A stretch of DNA of 64,000 nucleotides. It comes from Flavobacteriales bacterium. Lineage in GTDB: Bacteria > Bacteroidota > Bacteroidia > Flavobacteriales_F > PHOS-HE28. Below, one piece after another: positions 50,723 through 59,681 of the stretch. The position numbers and the translations under genes were made by a program. The notes under the pieces are model-generated. The model worked only from the letters and a program-made list of their open reading frames with translations. It made no database searches and was not told the DNA's origin. The stretch covers positions 558,001 to 622,000 of the forward strand of contig JACJZJ010000001.1 in NCBI GenBank assembly GCA_020635675.1, given 5' to 3'. Numbering within the stretch: the stretch's first letter is position 1; every line of letters starts with the position of its first letter.

Positions 50723-50742
50723 AAGGGGACCGCGGTCCCCTT
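50723..50742. terminator. Bidirectional rho-independent terminator
   Basis: A perfect 20-bp palindrome, arms AAGGGGACCG / CGGTCCCCTT, between convergent asnB and the outer-membrane gene. The reverse strand runs into six T residues (complement of AAAAAA at 50719-50724), and the plus strand into TTCTCTC. It can end transcription of both genes. Confidence 0.85.
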
Positions 50743-50762
50743 CTCTCGGATCTGTTCCCTGA

Positions 50763-51767
50763 CTAGAATTTCGCGCGGGACTTCCGGCCGATACGTTTCT
50801 TGCCACGGATCCAGCTGTACCGCTGACGGTAGAAGTTCGACTGGCCTTTCAGCACATAGCTGTAGGTCAATGTCATCGTCAGGTAGTTGTCGTTGTGGGT
50901 GGGATCGCCGCGCTTGTTCTCGGAAGGCTTGCTGTCGGTGCCCGGTGTATCCCAGTAGCCGTATTGATAGATGCTCGGCACGGTCACGATGGTGCCGTCA
51001 GCGGTCTGCACCTGATCGCCCGAGGTGTTCGGGTCCACATCGTCCAGGAACGGACGCTGGTTCGCCAGGTCCTGCGTGGTCGGGTCCGCACCGCTCAGGT
51101 CCACATATTTCGTCGAGGCGTCGTCCAGGTAATCCGTGAACGTCAACCGCCAGCCGAGATCGAATCCGAAGCGGTGGCGGCGGTTCTTCGTGAAATGGAA
51201 ACCGAAGCCCATGGGCACCCCGAATCCGAATTTGCTGTAGTGAACACCTTCGGTCTCCAGAGGCTGCAGGTCATAGAAGGACCCCTGCCGATCGATCTGT
51301 CCTTTCGGCGCCTGATAGAACAGCGCGGCGCCAACGTAGGCGAACAGTCGGAAGTCCAGACGGTAGCGTCCACGACCACCGACATCATTGTCCTGGTAGA
51401 TCGTGAACTCCGGCCGTGCATAGAGTTCGAACATGTCGTTCCGGAAGTTCAGGTTGCGGCCGACCCGGGCGGGGTTGGTGGAAAGCGCGTCCGCACCCTG
51501 GATCCGGAGGTACATCAATCCGGCGCTCACTGACCAGCTCCGATTGAGCTTGCGCCGACCGAACACGCCCAGCGCCCACCTGGTCTGACCAAGCTTCATG
51601 TCCCAGACGAAGTCGCGGCGGGTCTTCTCCTTGCCGCCCATCTCACCGAGGTAGTTCGAGCCGCCCAAATGGACGCCCACATCCCAGAGATATTGGGCGT
51701 GCATCGTGCCACCGAGCGTGATCACCAGGGCCGTAAGACAGGCGCGCTTGAAGGACCGGAGTTGCAT
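50763..51767 (-). CDS. Outer-membrane beta-barrel protein (DUF6089-like)
   Basis: A 334-residue secreted protein: signal peptide (LRSFKRACLTALVITLGGTMHAQ), then YLWDVGVHLGGSNYLGEMGG and alternating aromatic strands typical of small Bacteroidota barrels (FELYARPEFTIYQ, RLFAYVGAALFYQ, GFGVPMGFGFHF, FGFDLGWRLTFTDYLDDAST). The opening GVHLGGSNYLGEMGG is the DUF6089 family signature as I know it. ATG 51767 is chosen because the -7 box at 51799 makes a GTG at 51791 unlikely. The C-terminus is basic (WIRGKKRIGRKSRAKF). Confidence 0.85.
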   Translation of the reverse strand: MQLRSFKRACLTALVITLGGTMHAQYLWDVGVHLGGSNYLGEMGGKEKTRRDFVWDMKLGQTRWALGVFGRRKLNRSWSVSAGLMYLRIQGADALSTNPARVGRNLNFRNDMFELYARPEFTIYQDNDVGGRGRYRLDFRLFAYVGAALFYQAPKGQIDRQGSFYDLQPLETEGVHYSKFGFGVPMGFGFHFTKNRRHRFGFDLGWRLTFTDYLDDASTKYVDLSGADPTTQDLANQRPFLDDVDPNTSGDQVQTADGTIVTVPSIYQYGYWDTPGTDSKPSENKRGDPTHNDNYLTMTLTYSYVLKGQSNFYRQRYSWIRGKKRIGRKSRAKF

Positions 51768-51798
51768 GGATATCAGGAGCCTTTCTTCCACTATCGGG

Positions 51799-51806
51799 CA
51801 AACATA
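51799..51806 (-). promoter_or_regulatory. -7 box for the DUF6089-like gene
   Basis: Reverse strand TATGTTTG fits TAnnTTTG exactly, 32 bp before ATG 51767. Confidence 0.55.
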
Positions 51807-51888
51807 AAAAAAGTCCGGCCCTTCTTACGTCGGATCCTGCCGAAGGGATATCAACGATCGACCGGCCCGGAGGTTCTTCCCACCAAGA

Positions 51889-51896
51889 TAACTTCG
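51889..51896 (+). promoter_or_regulatory. -7 box for the nitronate monooxygenase gene
   Basis: TAACTTCG (TAnnTTCG), 26 bp before ATG 51923. Confidence 0.45.
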
Positions 51897-51922
51897 CGGG
51901 CCTCGCAGCCCAGGCCGCTTCC

Positions 51923-52882
51923 ATGAAGAACCGTGTCACTTCCTTGTTCGGCATCCGCTATCCACTGGTCCAGGCCGGCATGATCTGGTGTGCCAACTGG
52001 GAGTTGGCGGCCGCTGTCAGCAATGCGGGCGGTCTGGGGGTGATCGGCTCCGGTTCGATGTACCCGGATGTACTGCGGACGCACATCCGGCGCTGCAAGG
52101 AGGCCGCTCATGGTCCTTTCGGGGTGAACGTGCCCCTGCTCTACCCCAATGTGGAGGAGCACATGCGCACGATCGTGGAGGAAGGGGTCCGGGTCGTTAT
52201 CACTTCGGCAGGGAACCCCGGCGCCTGGACCGGACATCTCAAGGAACATGGGGTCGCCGTGGTGCATGTGGTCAGCAGCGTCCGGTTCGCGGTGAAGGCG
52301 GTGGAGGCCGGTGTGGATGCCGTGGTGGCGGAGGGGTTCGAGGCGGGCGGACACAACGGTCGGGAAGAGACGACCACATTGGTCCTGGTACCGCTCGTTC
52401 GGGACGCCGTGGATGTGCCTGTGATCGCTGCAGGTGGCATAGCGGACGGTCGGGCGATGCTCGCCGCAATGTGCCTGGGTGCGGACGGGGTCCAGATGGG
52501 CAGCCGGTTCGTCTGCACGCAGGAGTCCTCCGCTCATGCCGCCTTCAAGGAGGCCGTGGCACATACTCCAGAGGGTGGTACGGTCCTTACGCTCAAGGAG
52601 TTGGCCCCCGTACGGTTGATCCGGAACGACTTTTTCAGGCAGGTGGAGGAGGCCTATGCCCGGTGCGCCACCACGGAGGAACTAAGGATGTTGCTGGGAA
52701 GGGCCAGGGCGAAGCGTGGGATGTTCGAGGGCGACATGGAGGAAGGCGAACTGGAGATCGGCCAGGTGAGCGCGGCCATCCGGGATATACTGCCTGCGGC
52801 CGAGGTGGTCCAACGTGTGGTGGCGGAATACAGGGAGGCCGTCGCCGCGGTGGGTTCCGCCTCCCGCTTTGCCATACCTTGA
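51923..52882 (+). CDS. Nitronate monooxygenase / 2-nitropropane dioxygenase-like flavoprotein
   Basis: A 319-residue FMN-binding TIM-barrel enzyme that oxidises nitronates: FGIRYPLVQAGMIWCANWELAAAVSNAGGLGVIG (family N-terminus), FGVNVPLL, VVAEGFEAGGHNGREE (the catalytic His in GGHNG), VPVIAAGGIADGRAMLAAMCLGADGVQMGSRF (phosphate-binding strands 7-8). Length and motif order are normal. Cytoplasmic; monocistronic between its own box and the next gene. Confidence 0.92.
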   Translation: MKNRVTSLFGIRYPLVQAGMIWCANWELAAAVSNAGGLGVIGSGSMYPDVLRTHIRRCKEAAHGPFGVNVPLLYPNVEEHMRTIVEEGVRVVITSAGNPGAWTGHLKEHGVAVVHVVSSVRFAVKAVEAGVDAVVAEGFEAGGHNGREETTTLVLVPLVRDAVDVPVIAAGGIADGRAMLAAMCLGADGVQMGSRFVCTQESSAHAAFKEAVAHTPEGGTVLTLKELAPVRLIRNDFFRQVEEAYARCATTEELRMLLGRARAKRGMFEGDMEEGELEIGQVSAAIRDILPAAEVVQRVVAEYREAVAAVGSASRFAIP

Positions 52883-52944
52883 AGATCTTGTTCGCCGACA
52901 ACCGTAGCGCGATCGTGAACGTCCCCCAGATACGGATCCCGTCC

Positions 52945-55032
52945 ATGCGGCGTTCGTTGCACATGTCCATCCGGTCGGTCATCGGTCTGATGCTCGTTCC
53001 CCAATTGGTGGTCGGGCAGGTGTTGGCCCCCCCCGCCCTGCGCTGCGCCACAGTGAACGTGGCCGGCGATGTGACCCTCAACTGGATCGCACCGGCCGAC
53101 CCCAATGGCGATTTCGATCACTACGAGATCTATCAGGCTTCCGCGTTGAACGGCCCTTATGGTCTGGTCTTCACGGTTAACGTGTACGGACAGACCTCCC
53201 AACTGGTCCTGGGCGCCGGGGCCGATTCCGGTCCGCAGTATTTCTACATCGTCACGATCTCCTCAGGCCCTCCCCCCAATACATCCGTTCCGAGCGACAC
53301 CTTGGCGACCTTGTTCCTGCAGGTGGCCCAGAGCATTCCACTCGGCAGTGCCGTGCTCGATTGGACCCCGCAACATGTGCCTCCGCTCGCTACTGCAGGT
53401 AGCAATTACTCCATTTGGATGGAGTATCCCATCGGTTCATGGCAGCAAGTGGGTCAGGTCGGCAATACGACCTTTCACTACGAACATGTCATTTCGGTCT
53501 GTGAGGACTCCCTCACCTTCCGCGTGGGCCTGGGCAATGCGCTGGGATGCACCTCCTTCAGCAGCCGGGGTGGCGACGTGTTCGCGGACGTCACGCCGCC
53601 CACCTCGCCCATCATGGTGAACGTGACCGTGGATACCCTGACGAACCAGGCCGTGTTGGATTGGGACCCGAGCCCGGAAGGGGATACGGATGCCTACATC
53701 ATCCTGCTCACCAACGGGGGCTCGAGCACCATTCTGGATACGATCTATGGACAATTCAACACCACCTACACCTACCTCCTGAGCCAGGCCGCGAATGCGG
53801 CGGAGTCGTTCACCATCGCCGCTTTCGATACTTGCTGGTCCGGCACTCCACCGAGCCCGAACACCAGTCCCACATTACCCCCCCACACCACCATCCACGT
53901 GACCACGGAATACGACCAATGCGGTGGTGACATCACCATTTCATGGTCGCCCTATTCGGGATGGGACGTCCAGGCCTACCAGGTCTTCGCACAACAGGCT
54001 TCAGGTGCGGTCTACCTCCTGGGCAACTTCAACGCGAACCAGTTCAGCACGGTCCAGCACGATGTGGTGCCCTTCACGACCTACTGCTATGTGGTGAAGG
54101 CCCTGAAACAGGGAGGGGGCGTATCGTCCCTTTCCAACAAGAGGTGCCAGATCACCGACTACCCACCTGTACCGATCTGGAACTACATCCGTACGGCCAC
54201 GGTGCTGGCCGATGACCACATCCAGGTGGTCGATAGCGTCGATCTCTCGGCTGTGGCGAAGCGCTACAGGCTGCAGCGGGCGACGAACGGAGGACCCTGG
54301 ACCCAGGTGGCCCAGCGGGGGGGCGCCTCCGTCACCACGGGAACGATCGTTTTCAACGACGTCGACGTTCAGGCCGATGAAAGGAGCTACAACTACCGCG
54401 TGCTTGTGGAGGACAGTTGTGGAACACTGTCCGTGGAGTCGAACCCGGGCACCACGATCTTCCTGCGGGCCACGGCCGAGTTGGAGGGATACAACACGCT
54501 TCAATGGAACGGTTACGGTGAGTGGGCGGGTCTGGTCAGCGGATACACCATCTACCGGAGCATCGGCGGCGGCCCTTTGGTGCCGATCGCGGCGAACGGA
54601 CCGGACGATTGGTCGTACATCGATGATGTCCGTGACCTGATCATGACCAACGGGCGGTTCTGCTATTTCGTGGAAGCGAACGAAACGGGTGACCCTTCCG
54701 GCATCAATGCATCATCGATCAGCAACGAGGCTTGTGCCATCCAGGAAGCGCAGTTCTGGGTGCCCAACGCGTTCATCGTGGGCGGGGTGAACAGTGACTT
54801 CAAGCCGGTGACGGCCTACACCGACTTCAGGGCCTACACGTTCATTATCTACAACCGGTGGGGGCAGGAGATCTGGTCGACGACCGATCCGAACGAGGCC
54901 TGGAAGGGTACGGTGAAGGGTTCCTTCGTTCCACAGGGGGTCTACGCGTACTACTGTGGATTCGAGAACGGAGCGGGACGCAGGTTCGAGAAGCGGGGCA
55001 CGGTGACCTGCCTCTGGGGCAAGGCCGACTGA
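52945..55032 (+). CDS. Secreted multi-Fn3 protein with gliding-motility/T9SS type-B C-terminal domain
   Basis: A 695-residue surface protein: signal peptide (RSVIGLMLVPQLVVGQ), five or six fibronectin-III-like modules (repeated ALRCATVNVAGDVTLNWIAP, VLDWDPSPEGDTDAYIIL, DITISWSPYSGWDVQAYQVF, LQWNGYGEWAGLVSGYTIYR), then a C-terminal CHU_C-type domain: FWVPNAFIVGGVNSDFKP, FIIYNRWGQEIWST and WKGTVKGSFVPQGVYAYYC. That tail is the type-B T9SS sorting domain of Bacteroidota. ATG 52945 places the signal peptide at residue 8 onward; ATG 52963 is an alternative start. Cell-surface or gliding-associated function is inferred. Confidence 0.9.
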   Translation: MRRSLHMSIRSVIGLMLVPQLVVGQVLAPPALRCATVNVAGDVTLNWIAPADPNGDFDHYEIYQASALNGPYGLVFTVNVYGQTSQLVLGAGADSGPQYFYIVTISSGPPPNTSVPSDTLATLFLQVAQSIPLGSAVLDWTPQHVPPLATAGSNYSIWMEYPIGSWQQVGQVGNTTFHYEHVISVCEDSLTFRVGLGNALGCTSFSSRGGDVFADVTPPTSPIMVNVTVDTLTNQAVLDWDPSPEGDTDAYIILLTNGGSSTILDTIYGQFNTTYTYLLSQAANAAESFTIAAFDTCWSGTPPSPNTSPTLPPHTTIHVTTEYDQCGGDITISWSPYSGWDVQAYQVFAQQASGAVYLLGNFNANQFSTVQHDVVPFTTYCYVVKALKQGGGVSSLSNKRCQITDYPPVPIWNYIRTATVLADDHIQVVDSVDLSAVAKRYRLQRATNGGPWTQVAQRGGASVTTGTIVFNDVDVQADERSYNYRVLVEDSCGTLSVESNPGTTIFLRATAELEGYNTLQWNGYGEWAGLVSGYTIYRSIGGGPLVPIAANGPDDWSYIDDVRDLIMTNGRFCYFVEANETGDPSGINASSISNEACAIQEAQFWVPNAFIVGGVNSDFKPVTAYTDFRAYTFIIYNRWGQEIWSTTDPNEAWKGTVKGSFVPQGVYAYYCGFENGAGRRFEKRGTVTCLWGKAD

Positions 55033-55065
55033 CGATCGGCCGCGAAGGGGATCCGTCGAACGATC

Positions 55066-55073
55066 TACCTTTG
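55066..55073 (+). promoter_or_regulatory. -7 box for guaB
   Basis: TACCTTTG fits TAnnTTTG exactly and ends 3 bp before ATG 55077, so either translation is leaderless or the start is further downstream (ATG 55158). Confidence 0.5.
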
Positions 55074-55076
55074 TGC

Positions 55077-56606
55077 ATGGAGCGAACCGGTACCGCCACC
55101 AAGTCCGGCCACGCGGCGAAAGCGCAGCGGAACGGCAGGACCACCGTCGATAAGTTCATGGGAGAGGGGCTCACGTACGATGACGTGCTGCTCGTTCCCG
55201 CTTACAGTGAGGTATTGCCCCGGGAGGTCGACATCCGTTCCCGTTTCTCACGCAACATCGCGCTCAACGTGCCCATCGTTTCTGCGGCAATGGACACCGT
55301 CACGGGCTCGGAACTCGCGATCGCCATCGCACAACAGGGAGGCATCGGTGTGGTGCACAAGAACCAATCGATCGCGGAACAGGCCAATGAGGTACGCCGC
55401 GTGAAACGATCGGAGAGCGGAATGATCCTTGATCCGGTGAAGCTTCAGAGCGATGCCCTCGTGGGCGATGCGCTCAAGCTGATGGCCGAGAACCACATCG
55501 GAGGGATCCCGGTCGTAGATGGCAACGACAAGTTGGTTGGCATCGTGACCAATCGCGACCTGCGGTTCGAAAAGAAGATGGGGCGCCCCGTTGCCGAAGT
55601 GATGACCTCCACCGGACTGATCACAGCAGCACGGGATACCACCATGGCCCAGGCCGAAGGTATCCTGCAGGACCACAAGATCGAGAAGCTGCCTGTGGTG
55701 GACGATGCCGGCCGGCTCATCGGTCTCATCACTTACAAGGACATCATCAAGCTCAAGCAGCGCCCGAACGCCTGCAAGGACCACCTGGGAAGACTGCGTG
55801 TGGCCGCGGCCATAGGCATCTCCGCGGACGGCATGGAGCGCGCCCGGGCGCTCGTCGACGCAGGTGTGGATGCGCTGGTGATCGATACCGCGCACGGACA
55901 TACGAAGAGCGTCATCACCATGCTGCGGAAGGTCAAGGCGGCTTTTTCGTCCGTGGATGTCGTGGTGGGCAACATCGCCACCGCGGAGGCCGCCCTCGCC
56001 CTGGTCGAGGCCGGTGCGGACGCGGTGAAGGTGGGCATCGGCCCGGGCAGCATCTGCACGACGCGCGTGATCGCGGGTGTGGGCGTGCCCCAGTTGACGG
56101 CCGTGCTCGATTGCGCCAGCGCCATCGCCGATCGTGGCGTTCCCGTGATCGCCGACGGGGGCATCCGCTACACCGGCGATGTGGTCAAGGCTCTTGCTGC
56201 GGGAGCGAATACGGTGATGGTCGGAAGCATGTTCGCAGGCGTGGAGGAGAGCCCTGGCGAGACCATAATCTACGAGGGTCGGCGATTCAAGGCCTACCGC
56301 GGTATGGGGTCCATCGAGGCCATGCAACAGGGGAGCAAGGACCGCTATTTCCAGGACATGGAGGACGACATCAAGAAGCTCGTGCCCGAGGGGATCTCGG
56401 GTCGGGTACCGTACAAAGGCAAACTGGCGGAAGTGGTGCATCAACTGGTGGGTGGTCTTCGTGCCGGCATGGGCTACTGCGGCGCGCCCGACGTTGCATC
56501 CCTGCAGCAGGCCCGTTTCATCCGCATCACGCTGGCCGGAGTGAAAGAGAGCCATCCGCATGACGTGTTCATCACGCGGGAAGCTCCGAACTACAGCCAC
56601 ATGTAG
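55077..56606 (+). CDS. guaB: Inosine-5'-monophosphate dehydrogenase
   Basis: Oxidises IMP to XMP, the committed step to GMP. 509 residues from ATG 55077: GEGLTYDDVLLVPAYSEVLPREVDI, two CBS domains (about residues 120-235, containing VMTSTGLITAARDTTMAQ), VDTAHGH-type strand (VIDTAHGHTK), the catalytic loop GIGPGSICTTR with Cys327, PVIADGGIRYTGD, MVGSMFAGVEESPGE and the flap YRGMGSIEAM. Start: the -7 box at 55066 sits 3 bp before ATG 55077; ATG 55158 would begin directly at GEGL and remove the usual short leader, so 55077 is preferred. Confidence 0.96.
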   Translation: MERTGTATKSGHAAKAQRNGRTTVDKFMGEGLTYDDVLLVPAYSEVLPREVDIRSRFSRNIALNVPIVSAAMDTVTGSELAIAIAQQGGIGVVHKNQSIAEQANEVRRVKRSESGMILDPVKLQSDALVGDALKLMAENHIGGIPVVDGNDKLVGIVTNRDLRFEKKMGRPVAEVMTSTGLITAARDTTMAQAEGILQDHKIEKLPVVDDAGRLIGLITYKDIIKLKQRPNACKDHLGRLRVAAAIGISADGMERARALVDAGVDALVIDTAHGHTKSVITMLRKVKAAFSSVDVVVGNIATAEAALALVEAGADAVKVGIGPGSICTTRVIAGVGVPQLTAVLDCASAIADRGVPVIADGGIRYTGDVVKALAAGANTVMVGSMFAGVEESPGETIIYEGRRFKAYRGMGSIEAMQQGSKDRYFQDMEDDIKKLVPEGISGRVPYKGKLAEVVHQLVGGLRAGMGYCGAPDVASLQQARFIRITLAGVKESHPHDVFITREAPNYSHM

Positions 56607-56626
56607 GCATGTTCGTGGCAGGTCCG

Positions 56627-56634
56627 TAGCTTCA
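56627..56634 (+). promoter_or_regulatory. Weak -7 box for the M28 peptidase
   Basis: TAGCTTCA, two mismatches from TAnnTTTG, 7 bp before ATG 56642. Confidence 0.3.
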
Positions 56635-56641
56635 ACGGACC

Positions 56642-58459
56642 ATGAGATGCACATGCGCCTTGTTGTTCGCTTCGGCGGGCGTTCTCCTTCCTTTCCTGAT
56701 GCGCGCCCAAGCACCGACCAACATCCAATGCACGGATCCCCTGGTGGTCGATGTGCTGAAAGGGCAATATGACCCGGCGGACTATGCCGCGGCCGCGCCC
56801 ATCACCGACCACCAGGAGATCATCTGTGCGATCCAGGGTGCGGTGGACACCGACTCATTGCTAGCCGACCTCAGGCGGCTCGACGCGTTCCATACCCGCC
56901 ACACGTTCTCCGACACGGTCTCAGATGCTGAGGGCATTGGTGCCGCGCGCCGTTGGGCCTATGCGAGGTTCCAGCAGATCGGTGCGGCAAATGATGGTCG
57001 ATTCCTGCCCGCCTACCTGCAATTCGATATCAATGGATATGATTGCTCCGACATCGTCGGTGCAAGGGAGGTCATGGGCGTGTTGCCCGGCAGGGATGCC
57101 TCCGACCCCTCGGTGGTGATCATCGAGGCACATCTGGACAGCCGTTGCGCCGGACCGTGCGATAGCGCCTGCTACGCGCCCGGTATCGACGACAATGGCA
57201 GCGGTTCCGCCCTGGTCCTTGAACTGGCCCGGGTGATGGCGGCGTACACGTTCGATCGCACCATCCTCTTCCTGTTGACCGTGGGTGAGGAGCAGGGATT
57301 GATCGGTGCGGAGGCCATGGCACAGTTCTGCGAGGACCAGGGCGTGGCCGTGCGTGGTGTGCTCAACAACGACATCGTTGGTGGCATCATCTGCGGAGCG
57401 ACCTCCTCCCCGCCCAGTTGTCCTAGCGAAGGGGACATCGACAGCCTGACCGTACGTATTTTCTCGAACCCCACCGTCTACTATCCACACCGGGCCTTGG
57501 CGCGTACGGTGAAGCTCTTCTATCTGGAGAAGCTGCAGGACATCGTCCCGGTACCGATGAGCGTGCTGGTCATGCCCCAGGAGGATCGCAACGGCAGGGG
57601 TGGAGACCACATCCCGTTCCGCGCGCATGGCTTCCCCAGCGTGCGCTTCACATCGGCGAACGAGGCCGGCGATGCCGACGTGGAAGATCCGGACTACCAC
57701 GACCGACAACACACCTCCGGGGACGTGCTCGGGGTGGATACCGACGGCGATCAGGTGATCGACAGCCTTTTCGTGGACCTGGACTACTTGGGTAGGAATG
57801 CCGTGATCAATGGAGCATCGGCCACGCTTCTGGCCTCAGGACCTGCCACGCCCGGATTCGTCCTGCATGACGAACCAACGGGACTGCGCGTGTCCATCGC
57901 GGTCGTTCCAGGGGCGATGGCCTATCGGGTGGGGGTGCGCAATTCCGGGTCGGGCACCGACCTCGATGCCCTCTACCGCACCACTGATACCTCGTTCGTC
58001 GTGCCCGGCCTCGATCCGAACCATACCTATTTCATCAGCGTGGCGAGCGTGGACAGTGCCGGCATCACCAGCCCTTTCTCTCCGGACCAGTTCAAGAGCA
58101 ACGATCTGGCCACCGCTCCGGCGGTCATGGACGACCTGCCATTCGGAACGGCGTGCGGTGTCAACTTCATGGTCGGGCATCCCACGGACAGGCCGATACC
58201 CGTCCTTCGGGCGTCGCCGGACCCCTATTCGGTCTCCACCATCATCCTTGTCGATCTGCGGCGCAAAGCGGTAACAGGACCGGCGGAAGTGCGCATCCTG
58301 GACCTGCAGGGCAGGATGATCGACAGCCACTTCCTGGAGTTGACCGAAGGCAAAGGCACCCTGCGGCTGCCGGCATGCGGTGCGTCGGGTCTGCGGCACG
58401 CGGTGCTTTTGGTCGGCGGGGTCCCGATCGCGAATACCGTCCTGGTTCAAACGCCCTGA
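56642..58459 (+). CDS. Secreted M28 family zinc aminopeptidase with Fn3-like and T9SS-like C-terminus
   Basis: A 605-residue secreted peptidase: signal peptide (CALLFASAGVLLPFLMRAQ), then an M28 zinc-peptidase domain with IIEAHLDSR (His164), PGIDDNGSGSALVLELARV (bridging Asp183), VGEEQGLIGAEAM (catalytic Glu216 and Glu217) and HTSGD (His ligand). An Fn3-like module follows (AYRVGVRNSGSGTDLDALY ... NHTYFISVASVDSAG) and the end carries VRILDLQGRMIDSHFLEL, the shape of a type-A T9SS sorting domain. It probably releases amino acids outside the cell. Its last 13 bp overlap the convergent permease gene. Confidence 0.9.
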   Translation: MRCTCALLFASAGVLLPFLMRAQAPTNIQCTDPLVVDVLKGQYDPADYAAAAPITDHQEIICAIQGAVDTDSLLADLRRLDAFHTRHTFSDTVSDAEGIGAARRWAYARFQQIGAANDGRFLPAYLQFDINGYDCSDIVGAREVMGVLPGRDASDPSVVIIEAHLDSRCAGPCDSACYAPGIDDNGSGSALVLELARVMAAYTFDRTILFLLTVGEEQGLIGAEAMAQFCEDQGVAVRGVLNNDIVGGIICGATSSPPSCPSEGDIDSLTVRIFSNPTVYYPHRALARTVKLFYLEKLQDIVPVPMSVLVMPQEDRNGRGGDHIPFRAHGFPSVRFTSANEAGDADVEDPDYHDRQHTSGDVLGVDTDGDQVIDSLFVDLDYLGRNAVINGASATLLASGPATPGFVLHDEPTGLRVSIAVVPGAMAYRVGVRNSGSGTDLDALYRTTDTSFVVPGLDPNHTYFISVASVDSAGITSPFSPDQFKSNDLATAPAVMDDLPFGTACGVNFMVGHPTDRPIPVLRASPDPYSVSTIILVDLRRKAVTGPAEVRILDLQGRMIDSHFLELTEGKGTLRLPACGASGLRHAVLLVGGVPIANTVLVQTP

Positions 58460-59532
58460 TCATCCGAAGGGACGGGTGTCCCGTCCACCCATTCCGCGAA
58501 AAGCCGATAGCCAAGGGACAATATCACCGCTCCGACGAACATGCCGACCAGACCGGAGAGGATGAATCCTCCGATCGCACCCAGGAATACCACGACCATG
58601 GGGGCGGGTGCGTTCCGGCCCATCAGGATGGGTCGCAGGATGTTGTCGACCAGGCCGACCAGGAGAAGCCAGATGGCAAGGGCGATCGCCGGTCCGAGGT
58701 CGCCCGAATAGAACATGTAGATCGCCACCGGAACGAACACCGGGAACATGCCGATCTGCAGGATGCTGAGGAACAGGCAGACGACCGTGAGCAGGGCCGC
58801 TGCAGGAACACCGGCCAGCGCGAAGCCGATCCCGGCGAGCACGGCCTGCACGATGGCCACCCCGAGCACACCAAGGGCCACGTTCCGCACGGTGCGTTCG
58901 GCCACCTCTGCGAATTCATGACCGCGCGCACCTGCGATCCTGACCAAGGCCGCCTTGCTCAGACGCGCCGACGCGGTATCGTTCGCCAACAGAACGGCCG
59001 CGACAAGGAGCGCGGCGATGAATTCCAGAAGCCCAAGCCCGAATCGGCCGATGCTCTCCAGGAACCAACGCCCGGCCCTTGTCAACTCCGGTCCGATAAG
59101 CCCCAACGCCTTGGTCAGGTCCTGGGAGGCTGCGGACCATGTCCTTTCGATCCCGTTTCCTACCAAGGGTATATCAGCGACCCAGGGGGAAGGAGAGGGA
59201 AGGGTGATGGGGCCCTGCTCCGTCCTTTCACGCAGGAACCGCACGCCTTGCAGGAGGTCGTCAGTAAGCAGATAGCCGGGCAGGACAAGAACGGCCACGC
59301 CTACCACCATCACTACCGCGGCGGCCCAACGCTTTCGCCCACGAAGGGCCCGGGTCATCCATTGATGGAACGGGGCCACGGTCACCGCGATGATCGCCCC
59401 CCAGGCCATCACCGTGAAGAATGGCGCCAACAGCAGCACGCACCAGGCCAGCAGGCCGAAGAGGGCCAGAACGCGCAGGATGTTGTCCAGCGGTCGGGCC
59501 CCCTCCTTGATCAGGCGATCGTCCGATCCCAT
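58447..59532 (-). CDS. AI-2E family transporter (PerM-like permease)
   Basis: A 361-residue inner-membrane protein of the AI-2E/PerM family with about eight membrane segments: LALFGLLAWCVLLLAPFFTVMAWGAIIAV, TRAGRWFLESIGRFGLGLLEFIAALLVAAVLL, GVAIVQAVLAGIGFALAGVPAAALLTVVCLFLSILQIG, then LVDNILRPILMGRNAPAPMVVVFLGAIGGF (the family's DNILRP/GG region). The transported substrate is uncertain in most members. Divergent from the isomerase gene; a box-like TTACTTTG lies at 59539. Confidence 0.88.
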   Translation of the reverse strand: MGSDDRLIKEGARPLDNILRVLALFGLLAWCVLLLAPFFTVMAWGAIIAVTVAPFHQWMTRALRGRKRWAAAVVMVVGVAVLVLPGYLLTDDLLQGVRFLRERTEQGPITLPSPSPWVADIPLVGNGIERTWSAASQDLTKALGLIGPELTRAGRWFLESIGRFGLGLLEFIAALLVAAVLLANDTASARLSKAALVRIAGARGHEFAEVAERTVRNVALGVLGVAIVQAVLAGIGFALAGVPAAALLTVVCLFLSILQIGMFPVFVPVAIYMFYSGDLGPAIALAIWLLLVGLVDNILRPILMGRNAPAPMVVVFLGAIGGFILSGLVGMFVGAVILSLGYRLFAEWVDGTPVPSDDQGV

Positions 59533-59538
59533 CGCTCA

Positions 59539-59546
59539 CAAAGTAA
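59539..59546 (-). promoter_or_regulatory. Weak -7 box for the AI-2E permease
   Basis: Reverse strand TTACTTTG, one mismatch from consensus, 7 bp before ATG 59532. Confidence 0.35.
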
Positions 59547-59615
59547 CCGGTCGGAAGCGTAGGGCTTCGATCTTTTTAACTCACTGGGACCCATTGGCCT
59601 GCATGGGGATCCGGT

Positions 59616-59623
59616 TACATTTG
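59616..59623 (+). promoter_or_regulatory. Promoter (-33 TTG and -7 box) for the isomerase operon
   Basis: TACATTTG fits TAnnTTTG exactly, 59 bp before ATG 59682. A TTG at 59594-59596 lies 19 bp upstream of it, a suitable spacing for the -33 element, making this the most complete promoter in the window. Confidence 0.6.
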
Positions 59624-59681
59624 CCACCCCTTGTCCGTCGGGACGGACCGTCGTTCCTACCGACGTCAGATCGATCGAACC

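Noticed and set aside
55158..55160. Alternative start of guaB at the second ATG
   Set aside because: It would begin directly at GEGLTYDDV without the short N-terminal leader that the family usually has; kept only as an alternative.
58153..59562. Long plus-strand frame opposite the AI-2E permease
   Set aside because: Antisense to a membrane protein with clear family features; rich in Gln/Arg/His/Asp as typical of such shadows.
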